A DNA stretch of 41,060 nucleotides from NCBI RefSeq assembly GCF_003231305.1, contig NZ_QKVM01000054.1, positions 1 to 41,060 on the forward strand, given 5' to 3'. The stretch is from Pseudomonas sichuanensis. Lineage in GTDB: Bacteria; Pseudomonadota; Gammaproteobacteria; Pseudomonadales; Pseudomonadaceae. Under the pieces are notes generated by a model. That model did no database searches, was not told the DNA's origin, and saw only the letters and a program-made list of their open reading frames with translations. Both the position numbers and the translations under genes were made by a program. Shown piece by piece: positions 23,406 through 31,811 of the stretch; the stretch's first letter is position 1, and every line of letters begins with the position of its first letter.

Positions 23406-23500
23406 CGCAATAACTGCTGCAAGATGAGTTGCAGGGTCTGCGGGTCAGGCGTGCCAGTGATGCGCAGCTTACGGGCTGCCCATGCCCGAAGGTTCTGAAG
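23402..23500 (-). pseudogene. IS66-family TnpA, C-terminal remnant
   Basis: About 32 residues (NLRAWAARKLRITGTPDPQT, ending LQLILQQLLR) precede tnpB in the position of the IS66 first gene. The frame is overlapped in another phase by a broken XRE regulator, showing that the 5' part of tnpA was lost. Confidence 0.5.
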
Positions 23501-23504
23501 CTAA

Positions 23505-23751
23505 CCAGTATCTTTTTTTCGACTTGGTTGAGACTGTCGGCAGAAATCGGCGTATTCGTGCCGGTGAGCACGAAGAGAATGTCTACACCGTGATTCGTGA
23601 TGGCTGCGAGATAATCAGCTTTAGGCATGCGTTTGCCACTTTCGTATTTGCCTTCAGCGTTTGCCTCCACACCACCTAATTGACCAAACGCACGTTGCGA
23701 AAGACGTAAGCGCTCCCTTTCGCTTCGTAATCGACAGCCAATTCAATCCAT
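23505..23751 (-). pseudogene. XRE-family regulator, disrupted
   Basis: The reading LRSERERLRLSQRAFGQLGG then VEANAEGKYESGKRMPKADY and LAAITNHGVDILFVLTG matches the helix-turn-helix domain of Cro/CI-type regulators common in Pseudomonas islands. The expected start is interrupted by a TGA two codons after the ATG at 23751, and the C-terminus is replaced by IS66 DNA at about 23505. The rest of 23752-24099 is non-coding, with TGAACCA/TTTTGAACC direct motifs that may have been its operators. Confidence 0.6.
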
Positions 23752-24001
23752 ATGAATACTCAAACAAGTAAGCTCTATTCGTTAGGGTTGTAAATTGATT
23801 CAGCCTGAACCAATTTTAACCAGTATGAATGATTTTGAACCATGTCACGCTTGGAGCAGCGCCGCGTAAAGGGCAAACGTCCGAGCATCATGACGACCAC
23901 CCAACAAGGTAAATCCGACCAAGAGTTTCATTCTTGAGAGATTGCGTTACCCCCGCCACATCAATTGAAGGCTTCAGCTAGCAGGCGAATATGAAGTCTG
24001 C

Positions 24002-24035
24002 GTTAATTTGAGAAAAGTCGCATTAATTTCAGAAA
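24002..24035 (+). repeat. Short direct repeat resembling an IS/transposon end
   Basis: GTTAATTTGAGAAA (24002-24015) and ATTAATTTCAGAAA (24022-24035) are direct near-copies 20 bp apart. Multiple short repeats with this period are typical of transposase-binding ends in IS21- or Tn7-like elements. No matching transposase is present nearby. Confidence 0.35.
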
Positions 24036-24099
24036 CCTTATTGAACCATTGGCTCATTTGTCACTCTGAGACCACCGCAAAACTGTCGATGTTTCTCGC

Positions 24100-24576
24100 T
24101 CAGTCACGCAAGCGGCTGAACACGTAGTCGTGATCTTTTTGCGGGGTATGGCAGGCAAAGCAGGCGGTCGTCGCCTTGGCACGCACGACGCGATTGGCTG
24201 AGTCACCGCTGCCGAAGCCTTCGAACCCCCAGCCCCCCGTCGCACTGAACTGCTTCGCATCCTTGTGCATGACGCCCACAACCTTGCGCGCTCCTTCGGT
24301 CACAGCATTGTCGGCCCGCTTCGCGTCCAGCAAATCGAACACGATGACCGCGCCATCCGGAAACTTACCTGATCGGTAACCTTCCATCGCTTGCTTATTG
24401 GCATACAGGTGATGGATGCCGCCGAAGGCTTCGTAAAGCGGATGTCCCTGGTCAATGACCATACTCTTGACGTGGTGCCAGTCGCGGTAGCCGGTCGGGT
24501 ACGGCACTTCCGCATCTGTCGCCAGGACAGGGTTGACGAGGGTTGCCAGTGTCAGTGCAGCGAGTAAGCGCTTCAT
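24100..24576 (-). CDS. Cytochrome P460-family periplasmic heme protein
   Basis: The 158-residue product has a signal peptide (MKRLLAALTLATLVNPVLA, cleavage after ALA at about residue 19). The domain core is YPTGYRDWHHVKSMVIDQGH, then GGIHHLYANKQAMEGYRSG, FPDGAVIVFDLLD and the C-terminal CFACHTPQKDHDYVFS heme-binding CxxCH motif (residues about 140-144), as in cytochrome P460 proteins. P460 enzymes oxidise hydroxylamine or handle NO in ammonia oxidisers; homologues in heterotrophs have been linked to NO/hydroxylamine detoxification. There is no electron-transfer partner next to it. It lies between IS66 debris and a GInt recombinase operon, so it may be island cargo. Confidence 0.85.
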   Translation of the reverse strand: MKRLLAALTLATLVNPVLATDAEVPYPTGYRDWHHVKSMVIDQGHPLYEAFGGIHHLYANKQAMEGYRSGKFPDGAVIVFDLLDAKRADNAVTEGARKVVGVMHKDAKQFSATGGWGFEGFGSGDSANRVVRAKATTACFACHTPQKDHDYVFSRLRD

Positions 24577-25227
24577 GGTTGCCTCAGTACTTCAGTCCGC
24601 GAGCGCGGCACCGAAGTTGATGTGAATGATTGGTGGTCGATACCAGCGCAGGTGCCGACTTCACGCTAAACCCCTCCGCCTGGGCGATGCGTCCTTGCTG
24701 ATCACCGAGAAGCGTCACTGCAACCTGATTGCGCGCCGGGTCGAGAGCGCTGGAGTACTGCTGTTCTACAGACACTACATCGGAGAGCTGTTGTAAAAAA
24801 CAGAGCCTTGCTCATGTCCGACTCCTCTATCGCTGGCTTTAGAGCATCGCCACGATGCATTACTGGAATTAGAGCTTGCTACCTCTATCTCGTCAAATTA
24901 TGCATCGAGGAACACTGGTGTTGAGGGGACCTGCTGCTCAATGGGTTGCCGACCGATACGTTGCCAGATCACATTCCCACTGAACAGCAGTCGCATCACT
25001 TGCACACAATCGCCCTTAGCGTTGGGATCAGGAAGGTGTGTTGGACGGACGGTTATGGGCACACTTCTTGAAACGATTCGTCTGCGGCATGTTGTTTGGC
25101 TGACACTCCCCAGTGATTTTTTTGTAAGTCCTTCCCTTCTGGCAGATTCCGTCCGACGGACAGAACATACTTGGAGGGAGTATCAGAGCATTTTCGTAGC
25201 ACATTTAGAGAGCGAGAGCTTACGGAA
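24577..25227. other. Stretch with no recognisable intact gene
   Basis: Nothing intact is seen. A minus-strand frame (about 24584-24800) with an ATG after AGAGGAG is broken by a shift at a T-run, and a plus-strand frame ending GVLLFYRHYIGELL at about 24795 also has coding character but no start; either could be a decayed gene. The final 400 bp before the recombinase operon shows no coding sign. If the operon is a GInt, this is where its cargo begins. Confidence 0.35.
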
Positions 25228-25635
25228 TTACAACTTGCCCGAGGGTAGATCTACTACCTTGGGGTCGCTCTGCTTTGCCTTTAGAACACGGGTCTCGGCT
25301 ATCAATACCTCGTTAATCGAGGCGAGGTTGGCAATCTTCACGCGTAGCTCCTCATTCTCTTGGCGGAGCATTCGATTTTTCTCGCGTTCAGCCAAGAGAT
25401 CCTGGTGTTTCACATCCCGCTGAGCACGACTCGAACGTCCCTGAGCTTCACGGATCGCTTCGGCGATATTTGGGTAGTGATTGTGGATCAGCGCCGTCGA
25501 AACACCGGCCTCACGCGCCACCGCGGCGATGGTGACCTTGGATTCTCCGGTGTGCGTCCGACCACGCTGGATGCGCGCGAGCGCGAGTTGCAAATCCCGC
25601 TCGCGGGCGTCCGAGGGCTTGCGTTTGATCGTCAT
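25228..25635 (-). CDS. ginD: GinD-like small HTH/coiled-coil recombination protein (module 1)
   Basis: The 135-residue protein has a TetR-like helix-turn-helix (VTIAAVAREAGVSTALIHNH, about residues 33-52) followed by a coiled coil (RSSRAQRDVKHQDLLAEREK, about 68-115, with MLRQENEELRVKIANL heptads). It resembles the small fourth protein of GInt operons and TnpC of Tn554-type elements, which is required for or stimulates recombination. Its ATG overlaps the ginC stop (ATGA). Module 2 encodes a homologue at 35250-35666 with the same layout (VARAAGVTPGLIHNTYPSIA). It probably binds DNA near the element ends; that is inference. Confidence 0.8.
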   Translation of the reverse strand: MTIKRKPSDARERDLQLALARIQRGRTHTGESKVTIAAVAREAGVSTALIHNHYPNIAEAIREAQGRSSRAQRDVKHQDLLAEREKNRMLRQENEELRVKIANLASINEVLIAETRVLKAKQSDPKVVDLPSGKL

Positions 25636-27521
25636 ACTACGTTCGCCTCCGGGTCGTATCCAAGCTGCATAAGCACGTCACGACAGCGATCCAAATCACG
25701 CAATACGCGCTGTCGACCACCGTCACCAATATCGTTGCAATCCAACAACCCCTTCAAGTTGCCATAAAGACGCTGGTAGATACCAACATGGGCACCTCCA
25801 ATCACGGCGTTGTTGCAGTCGCCGCAGCGCGTTCGCTCCATGGTGTTGCCGACGCAACGATCATCGGCGGCGGTACACCAGGCATGACCATTACTTCGAA
25901 TCGCGGTGCTCTCAGCAATCGAGGTCACCATCGAGGCGTGGTTCTTGAAGATCGCGAGGTTCGCCGAATCGCGCTGCCAATGCTTGATCGATCGACCGTA
26001 GCCGCCAGTCAGTGGTGTGTCCCCCAGCCAAGTACCGACGACCTCGGACTTGATGTCTTCGAGTTCTGACTGGATGTCTTCGTACAGTTCGATATCGAGA
26101 TGCTGCCCCCAATCTTGATCCATGGCGTAGCCCAAGGTCATGTCCATGGACCAGTGCGCGAAATGCTCACGCAGGTAACGCAGGTCGCCAAACTGGCTAT
26201 GCGCTGCGTAGTTGGCGAATTTACGGCGAAATTGATGGCTGGCTAAGATCCAGATCAGACCACAGCTCTTCGCGAACGCTTTGAGGCACATGTTCCATGC
26301 CGAACCCGAGAGGGTACGAACTTGATTACGCTTCGTGGCAGCCACCCCGAGAAAGAGAGCCTGCTGATGCTTCTGCGCCGTGGCGATTTGCGGATCACTC
26401 GAGTTAAGCATTCTTCGCTCGGCGATCTCAGCGTCGATCATCGCCTGGTACGGCTCGGCCCAACGCTCCATTAGGCGCAACACGTGCACAGCAATTTCTG
26501 GAATCATCCAGTCGTGCACGCCGGTATCGGTTTTTTCCGATGTGGAGCGCAGCCAGTGGAAGACCGTGCCTTCATCGTCTTCCGTACGGTGGTGCGCGCC
26601 AGATTTTACGTTGGCCAACTCATGATTCCGGCAACCGGAGGTGCTGGCCAGAACGATATAGGAGGCAGTTCTCAAATCTTTAATCGCTTGGTTGAATGTC
26701 TCAAGCCCGCCTTCCCACCCAAGAGCCGTCAGCTGGCGAACCTTATGCTCCTGAACTGATCTGATCACCTGTCCCTTGCGCGCTACTGCGACGCTATCGA
26801 GGGCGTCGCGCAGATCGAGCAGACGCTCACCGCGCTGAACCTGTTCATAGGCCTTCTCGAACAAAGTACAAAACACCTCATCTGGTATCAACGGCGTTTT
26901 GCCGGCCTCACTGTTGAGGGAGGCTCTACCGGCCAGGGCTCTCGCCGATGTATCAGGCCAGGGATGTCTTGGGATTGGGTCGTTGGTGTACTGACTGAGT
27001 TCATGAAGCGCCTCGACTGACATAAAACGACGTTCAAGGGCCGCCGGAGACAGCGCCTGCCCCCGATTGCGACGCGTCTGTCGGATCTCCTTGCACTCGG
27101 CGACGTAATTTGCACAGATCATGGGCGTTACAGCGCCGAAGTGACCGAGCTTAAGCGCGCTTAGATACCGTAGAAAGGGCAATACATTTTCAAAAACATT
27201 GCGCAAAGTACTTGCCACGGGACGCTTCTGCCCTGCGCGACCGCGCCGTAGGTAGCGGTACAAGAGGGACTTCATCACCGTTACAAACGCAGCGGGTACT
27301 CGATTGAAGTCCAAATTCCTCATGTTGTCCGGTACATTGCTAGTCAACCCTTCGAGCTGCCAAATGTTGTCGCGATAGCGACTGAGGATGACCCAGTGGC
27401 CATCAACATGGATGGCGCTGACAATGAGTGCTTCGCGGTCGCCCTCGGGCAACTCACGTATATCCCCTGGTTGTAGTTCGATGCTTGCCCAAGGCAACAT
27501 GGCCACATTGCTTTTGCTCAT
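25632..27521 (-). CDS. ginC: GinC-like tyrosine recombinase (module 1)
   Basis: From the ATG at 27521 (overlapping the ginB stop as ATGA) the product has 629 residues. The catalytic domain shows an Arg in TSGCRNHELANVK, a HQFRRKFANYAAHSQ box, and WSMDMTLGYAM with the candidate Tyr. The C-terminal region carries a cysteine cluster C-x6-C-x9-C-x2-C (residues about 549-569) after the Tyr. The homologue in module 2 has the same cluster with one extra residue. It is the third recombinase of the four-gene operon; in GInts all four proteins are needed for integration and excision. The frame back to 27560 is ignored. Confidence 0.82.
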   Translation of the reverse strand: MSKSNVAMLPWASIELQPGDIRELPEGDREALIVSAIHVDGHWVILSRYRDNIWQLEGLTSNVPDNMRNLDFNRVPAAFVTVMKSLLYRYLRRGRAGQKRPVASTLRNVFENVLPFLRYLSALKLGHFGAVTPMICANYVAECKEIRQTRRNRGQALSPAALERRFMSVEALHELSQYTNDPIPRHPWPDTSARALAGRASLNSEAGKTPLIPDEVFCTLFEKAYEQVQRGERLLDLRDALDSVAVARKGQVIRSVQEHKVRQLTALGWEGGLETFNQAIKDLRTASYIVLASTSGCRNHELANVKSGAHHRTEDDEGTVFHWLRSTSEKTDTGVHDWMIPEIAVHVLRLMERWAEPYQAMIDAEIAERRMLNSSDPQIATAQKHQQALFLGVAATKRNQVRTLSGSAWNMCLKAFAKSCGLIWILASHQFRRKFANYAAHSQFGDLRYLREHFAHWSMDMTLGYAMDQDWGQHLDIELYEDIQSELEDIKSEVVGTWLGDTPLTGGYGRSIKHWQRDSANLAIFKNHASMVTSIAESTAIRSNGHAWCTAADDRCVGNTMERTRCGDCNNAVIGGAHVGIYQRLYGNLKGLLDCNDIGDGGRQRVLRDLDRCRDVLMQLGYDPEANVV

Positions 27522-29194
27522 GCAAACATCTCCAGACTTTCCACTACATCGGACGACCAAAACGGGTGCGGATCGCGGCGAGCCTGCTCGCGAGCAGCTT
27601 CAACGACGGCCGATTTGAAGGTTCCACGCCGCAGCCCTTCAGCCACGATATAGTCGTCAATCAATCGAGGAATATGCGCGTATTCCTGCGCCCAACGCCG
27701 CTTGTTCATGCGGGTACGCTCCGCAAACACACGGAAGTAAAAACTAAATAGCCGGTGCAAATCGTCTCCCGTGACCGCGTAATGTTTGCATCGCAGACAG
27801 TTGAGGAATGAGAAGCACGCTTCCCCCTCACGTTTTGGTGCATATTGGCCGTTCACCGGATCACCACAGCGCCCCATTGGGGTAGTTTTGTAAGTAGCGC
27901 CAATGGTCCGGCTGAGCAGTTCCTGAACCATTATCTCGCCCATAAACTGCCAGTTGCGCCTCGCGTCTGCGCTAGGTGCCAAGTAATTTCGTCCGGCCAC
28001 CTGTGGTGTGTTACCAAGCGCGATGGCCGTGGTCATCAGGTCACCCGCGAGCAATTCGAATATTCGGTTGGCAAACGTTTTACGTAGTCGAGAGATGTTG
28101 ATGCGCAGCGGCCGACCATCCGTATCGACGAGTCCATAATCAGTCACCAATTTTTTGGCCGCTAGTTTCAACGCTGAATCCGTCAGGACAATGACCGTGC
28201 CGACGCCTGGACCACGGTGCACGCGATACAGCCAAACGCAATCCTTGATGTCGTTCGGAGCCTCCGCACGCAGCGTTTCACTGTGAGCAAGGACACGGCG
28301 GATCAGGCGTTCAATGTTGGTTTTGATGGTTGGGGTCGACTCCAGACGACGCTCAGTGGCGCTCTCTGCGCGCAGAGCCACTTTACTGCTGCTGTGTCCG
28401 CGACGTTTCCAGAGGACCAAAAAGACACTGTTGTCTTTGGGGTGAGCGCGCAGGCAATCGTGCCCCATCTCCAGCAGCGGCGTGGCGTTACGCCCGGTGT
28501 GCAGCGCAACGGTCAACAAGGCATAAGCCAGTAGCTCACCTGTCACAACGGCGTCTTCATTCCAGATTGGCAGGGTCGCCTGTTTTAATGCTGAGGTGAA
28601 CGCTTGTCGCTGACGTTTCGGTAGTGGCGTTTCCCCCTTACTCTTGCCACTGTTTGGGAACGGGTTTCGCGGAAACGTCGCATCGTCCCCTGTGGTGACC
28701 AACGAAATTATCCCTCTGCGGCCCAACGCGTGAAGGACGCACTTCATACCGGTGTAGTGAGTACTCTGGCTAAGCGTGGTAATGCCCAATCCAGCAAGGT
28801 AGCCAAGAAAATCGTCAATCAATGCGCGATCGATGGCGTTCAGGGTCAACTCACGGCTGAGCGCGGTTGCACGCAAAATCATGAAGTTAAGGAAGTGGCG
28901 TAAACCGCCTTTACAGAAGCTTGCTACGGTACTCGCTTCGACCCCAGTGTCCTGCTGGGCCAGAAAGCGTTCAGTCTGTCGCTGACAGGCATACGTGATT
29001 GAATCGATACCCACGCCGTACCAGAAAGCGAAGTCGATGCCTCGGGAACGCGTGGCATTCCTTCCGAAATTGACCTTTGTGTGGACAGGTGGAATCACTT
29101 CGGGCAGAACAATGACAGACCCGTTCGCGTCGTGACTATGCTCGACTTGCGGGATATTGAGGTCGGTCTTTAAGAAGACCTTGCGCTTCCCCAT
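27518..29194 (-). CDS. ginB: GinB-like tyrosine recombinase (module 1)
   Basis: The 558-residue protein contains the tyrosine-recombinase blocks ALHTGRNATPLLEMG (Arg box), RLRKTFANRIFELL (second Arg) and LGNTPQVAGRNYLAP, where the usual His after LG is Asn and the Tyr follows. A C-terminal cysteine cluster, C-x16-C-x5-C-x2-C at residues about 443-469, has exactly the same spacing in the module 2 homologue. Its ATG overlaps the ginA stop (TAATG). Similar in size and order to TnpB of Tn554-like elements. Confidence 0.82.
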   Translation of the reverse strand: MGKRKVFLKTDLNIPQVEHSHDANGSVIVLPEVIPPVHTKVNFGRNATRSRGIDFAFWYGVGIDSITYACQRQTERFLAQQDTGVEASTVASFCKGGLRHFLNFMILRATALSRELTLNAIDRALIDDFLGYLAGLGITTLSQSTHYTGMKCVLHALGRRGIISLVTTGDDATFPRNPFPNSGKSKGETPLPKRQRQAFTSALKQATLPIWNEDAVVTGELLAYALLTVALHTGRNATPLLEMGHDCLRAHPKDNSVFLVLWKRRGHSSSKVALRAESATERRLESTPTIKTNIERLIRRVLAHSETLRAEAPNDIKDCVWLYRVHRGPGVGTVIVLTDSALKLAAKKLVTDYGLVDTDGRPLRINISRLRKTFANRIFELLAGDLMTTAIALGNTPQVAGRNYLAPSADARRNWQFMGEIMVQELLSRTIGATYKTTPMGRCGDPVNGQYAPKREGEACFSFLNCLRCKHYAVTGDDLHRLFSFYFRVFAERTRMNKRRWAQEYAHIPRLIDDYIVAEGLRRGTFKSAVVEAAREQARRDPHPFWSSDVVESLEMFA

Positions 29195-30339
29195 TAAACA
29201 GCTCCCAAGTCGTCAGACAGTTCATCGTCGTAAGCCAGCACCGCGTTGTCGGCCAGTTCGTTGACCAAGTGCAGGTACACCATCGTCGTCTGGATCGAAC
29301 TATGACCGAGCTGCCGCTGCACAAACACGAGCGGTTCCAGGCTGCTGCCATTGCGCTGAAGGGCGACCAGAGTATGGGTCGCGTAGGTGTGGCGAAGCAT
29401 GTGCGTATGAACCTTGATATCCGCACGCTTGCCAATTTCTCGGACAATGCGTTCGATGCGTTTACCATCATCGGCGTAGGGCTCACCGAACTGATTCAAG
29501 AACAGCGATTTGTGTTGAGTACGACTCAGTGAAGCCCGCTCACCACGAACCTGCACTACATACCGGTACAGATCCGCGAGAAAGCGTCGACTGATATAGA
29601 TGTCACGCGGCTTGCTTCCCTTCGTTCGCATTCCGTGACCATCGTGTGGATCAAGGCGAATCCGGATGTTGCGCTCGTGCCTACCGGCTTTGTCCGGATC
29701 GAAGACATACGCCAACGGAAAAGAGGCGATTTCCGCTCGCCGCAGGCCAGTCTGAAGTCCAAGTCGAATCATCATTCGGTGATGCGGATTTTCCGCCTTC
29801 TCCAGCAACTCCTTAATCTCATCCATGCTGAGGAACTTCGGCAGCACCCGATGCTGACGCGGCATGACGTCGTTCACCATTGCCTTTCCGCCGCTGGCAT
29901 CGATGTGTGCAAGAAAGCCGGGAGCCCGCTTGATCTTCCGCTCCTCATAACCAAACGGCAGTCTGCTCACCCATTCCTGCTGCTGGGCATACTCATAAAA
30001 CTTGCAGATATAGTGGAGTCGTTGCCGGGTTGTTGATCGGGCCAACTGACACTCCACCAGGCAGTAGTCCCGGTAACCGGCAACGACACTCTTGGCCTCG
30101 CCACGATCTACGTCTCGCCAGTCGAGCTCATGTGCCTGAAGGAAACTGAAAAAGTCGTAAAGAGCACGCCCCGTGCTTGGCCAAGATTTCCGCGACCCAA
30201 TGGCTCCCCGCAATAGAAAGTGGCGCATGAATTCATTGGCAGGAACGCAACTGTCCATCGTGTCCCAAAGCAAGATCGGAAAGCCTGGATACGGGCGACC
30301 GCCAATCACCAAGAGTTCAGTAGCCCACACAAGCTCCAT
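29194..30339 (-). CDS. ginA: GinA-like tyrosine recombinase (module 1)
   Basis: The 381-residue integrase starts at the ATG at 30339 (MELVWATELLVIGGRPYPGF), which aligns with the N-terminus of the module 2 protein (MRLVFATKDLALAGRSFEGF); a TTG further upstream is rejected. Catalytic residues are complete: LQTGLRRAEIAS (Arg), HMLRHTYATHTLVAL (His-x-x-Arg), LGHSSIQTTMVYLHL (His and Tyr nucleophile). It is the first gene of a translationally coupled ginABCD operon transcribed leftward. Identity to the module 2 protein is moderate by eye, so the two modules are old relatives and not a recent duplication. Confidence 0.87.
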   Translation of the reverse strand: MELVWATELLVIGGRPYPGFPILLWDTMDSCVPANEFMRHFLLRGAIGSRKSWPSTGRALYDFFSFLQAHELDWRDVDRGEAKSVVAGYRDYCLVECQLARSTTRQRLHYICKFYEYAQQQEWVSRLPFGYEERKIKRAPGFLAHIDASGGKAMVNDVMPRQHRVLPKFLSMDEIKELLEKAENPHHRMMIRLGLQTGLRRAEIASFPLAYVFDPDKAGRHERNIRIRLDPHDGHGMRTKGSKPRDIYISRRFLADLYRYVVQVRGERASLSRTQHKSLFLNQFGEPYADDGKRIERIVREIGKRADIKVHTHMLRHTYATHTLVALQRNGSSLEPLVFVQRQLGHSSIQTTMVYLHLVNELADNAVLAYDDELSDDLGAV

Positions 30340-30643
30340 CAACCGCCCCCCCAACCTATGATCTAAACCAATGCTTCTATGGTTGCTTTCTAAATTACTG
30401 TTTATAAAGTACTTACCTTCTAACTTTTATCAAGCCCCAGAACAACAGCTTCTACGCCAGCTGCGAGCGGGTGTTCCGCCCCGACCTTGCGCGCACGCCG
30501 ATCGTGGTGCTGAGCAACAACGATCTGAGGGGTGGGAATCGTTAGTAAATCCTGTAGAGTCCGCGCCACCTTCTGAACCCCTCTGGAACAGCAGTTTCCA
30601 GGCTTCATAAGGCAATCCATTGGAAGTGTTTTAGGGCAGCGGC
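30340..30643. promoter_or_regulatory. Divergent promoter region and abutting element ends
   Basis: This 304-bp gap separates two divergent ginABCD operons. Its left part (30360-30432) is AT-rich and likely holds the module 1 promoter; the middle is a rulB fragment (30444-30523); the right part (30524-30643) leads into module 2. Immediately outside the rulB fragment both sides read TCTG(A)GGG when read into each element, and GTTAG follows about 15 bp further in both. They therefore look like related terminal sequences. CTGGAA/TTCCAG at about 30583-30600 forms a short inverted repeat. Confidence 0.55.
30444..30523 (+). pseudogene. Fragment of rulB/umuC-type DNA polymerase V gene
   Basis: The plus-strand frame encodes NSFYASCERVFRPDLARTPI then VVLSNND, the unmistakable N-terminal catalytic-domain block of UmuC/RulB error-prone polymerases (NSFYASCE, VFRPDL and VVLSNND). 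About 26 codons are present; the preceding start and the following GCVIARS part are absent, and the reading is closed by unrelated DNA on both sides. Both edges contain an AACAAC hexamer (30441-30446 and 30516-30521). The fragment is trapped between the 5' ends of two recombinase operons, implying that rulB was their integration target. Confidence 0.82.
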
Positions 30644-31801
30644 ATGAGGCTGGTATTCGCAACAAAAGACCTAGCATTAGCAGGTCGATCCTTTGAAGGC
30701 TTTCCGTTGCTGATTGGGTCAGAGGGATGGCCAGTCGAGCCAGCTCAATCCTTCCTTTGGCACACGCTTATCGAGTCAGGTGAGGCCCTAAGCGATTTGA
30801 CTTGGGAAGCCTATGGACGGCGTCTGTACGATTACTTTGCCTTCCTGGAAGCCAATGGATTGGGCTGGGACGAGGAAAGCCCGGCTCACGGTCTGAGTGC
30901 TCTGTCGAGGTACAGGGATTGGTCGAGCGGAGAATTAGCACTTGATCCCGGCACGGTGAACAATCGTCTGGCCTTGATCGTGAGGTTCTACCGATGGGCT
31001 AAGCAGCGCAACCTGATAACTGTGCTGCCCTTCGGTGAGAAAAGGGTAAGAGTTGCCCAACATTCCGGTCTTCTCAGTCATATCGCTCTGCCCGGAGCCG
31101 AGAGCACGAAAGTTTCGGTGATGGTTCGCGACCGAAAGCGCTTGACCAAATTCCTGACCAAGGATCAAGTCAAGGTATGCCTTGCCCTGGATACCGATCC
31201 AAGCCACCAGATATTGTTCCACCTCATGGTGCGTACCGGCCTTCGCTCCTGTGAAGCGAGGTCTTTTCCTCTCAAATATGTGTTCAACCCCAGGTTGAAG
31301 AAGGGACTGCGCCCAAGGCAAATGATCAGTGTTGCTCTTGATCCTTCAGACATGCATATCAAGTACGACCGGCCTAGAACTATCGACGTGCCATGGTCGT
31401 TGATGGAGAGCATGTGGTCTTACTCCCTTCACCAACGAGAGGTTCGTAAGTCCAATGGTGATGGACGTGTTACCGCGCTGCTGCTGACTAATGAAGGCAG
31501 GCATTATTCAAAAGATTCCGTAGTGGACGTTATGAAGTCCTATGAAAGAAAGTGCGGTTTCTATGTTCGGGCCCACATGCTACGCCACACCTATGGGACT
31601 TATACCTTGCTTGCTCTTCGAAAAAGCAAAGAGTTTGAAGGTGAGCCATTGTTGTATGTCCGAGATAGGCTGGGGCATTCAGATGTGCAAACAACTATGA
31701 TCTATTTGCATCTCATAAACCAGCTTGAAGCCCAATCCGTCCTTGCTCACGAGGACGAAATTGACATGATGTTTATGACTGATTCGGTTTCGCGTATTTG
31801 A
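30644..31801 (+). CDS. ginA: GinA-like tyrosine recombinase (module 2)
   Basis: The 385-residue integrase has complete active-site boxes: MVRTGLRSCEARSFPL, HMLRHTYGTYTLLAL and LGHSDVQTTMIYLHL (Tyr nucleophile). Its N-terminal part holds a core-binding SAM-like domain (SDLTWEAYGRRLYDYFAFLE, about residues 44-63). It leads a rightward ginABCD operon and is followed 10 bp later by ginB. Codon use is lower in GC than in module 1, indicating a different source. Confidence 0.87.
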   Translation: MRLVFATKDLALAGRSFEGFPLLIGSEGWPVEPAQSFLWHTLIESGEALSDLTWEAYGRRLYDYFAFLEANGLGWDEESPAHGLSALSRYRDWSSGELALDPGTVNNRLALIVRFYRWAKQRNLITVLPFGEKRVRVAQHSGLLSHIALPGAESTKVSVMVRDRKRLTKFLTKDQVKVCLALDTDPSHQILFHLMVRTGLRSCEARSFPLKYVFNPRLKKGLRPRQMISVALDPSDMHIKYDRPRTIDVPWSLMESMWSYSLHQREVRKSNGDGRVTALLLTNEGRHYSKDSVVDVMKSYERKCGFYVRAHMLRHTYGTYTLLALRKSKEFEGEPLLYVRDRLGHSDVQTTMIYLHLINQLEAQSVLAHEDEIDMMFMTDSVSRI

Positions 31802-31811
31802 GGTAGCACCA

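Noticed and set aside
30340..30354. Upstream TTG start for module 1 ginA
   Set aside because: The ATG at 30339 aligns exactly with the start of the module 2 homologue.
30420..30677. Small minus-strand frames in the gap between the two modules
   Set aside because: They are antisense to the rulB fragment and the module 2 leader, without ribosome-binding sites or family features.
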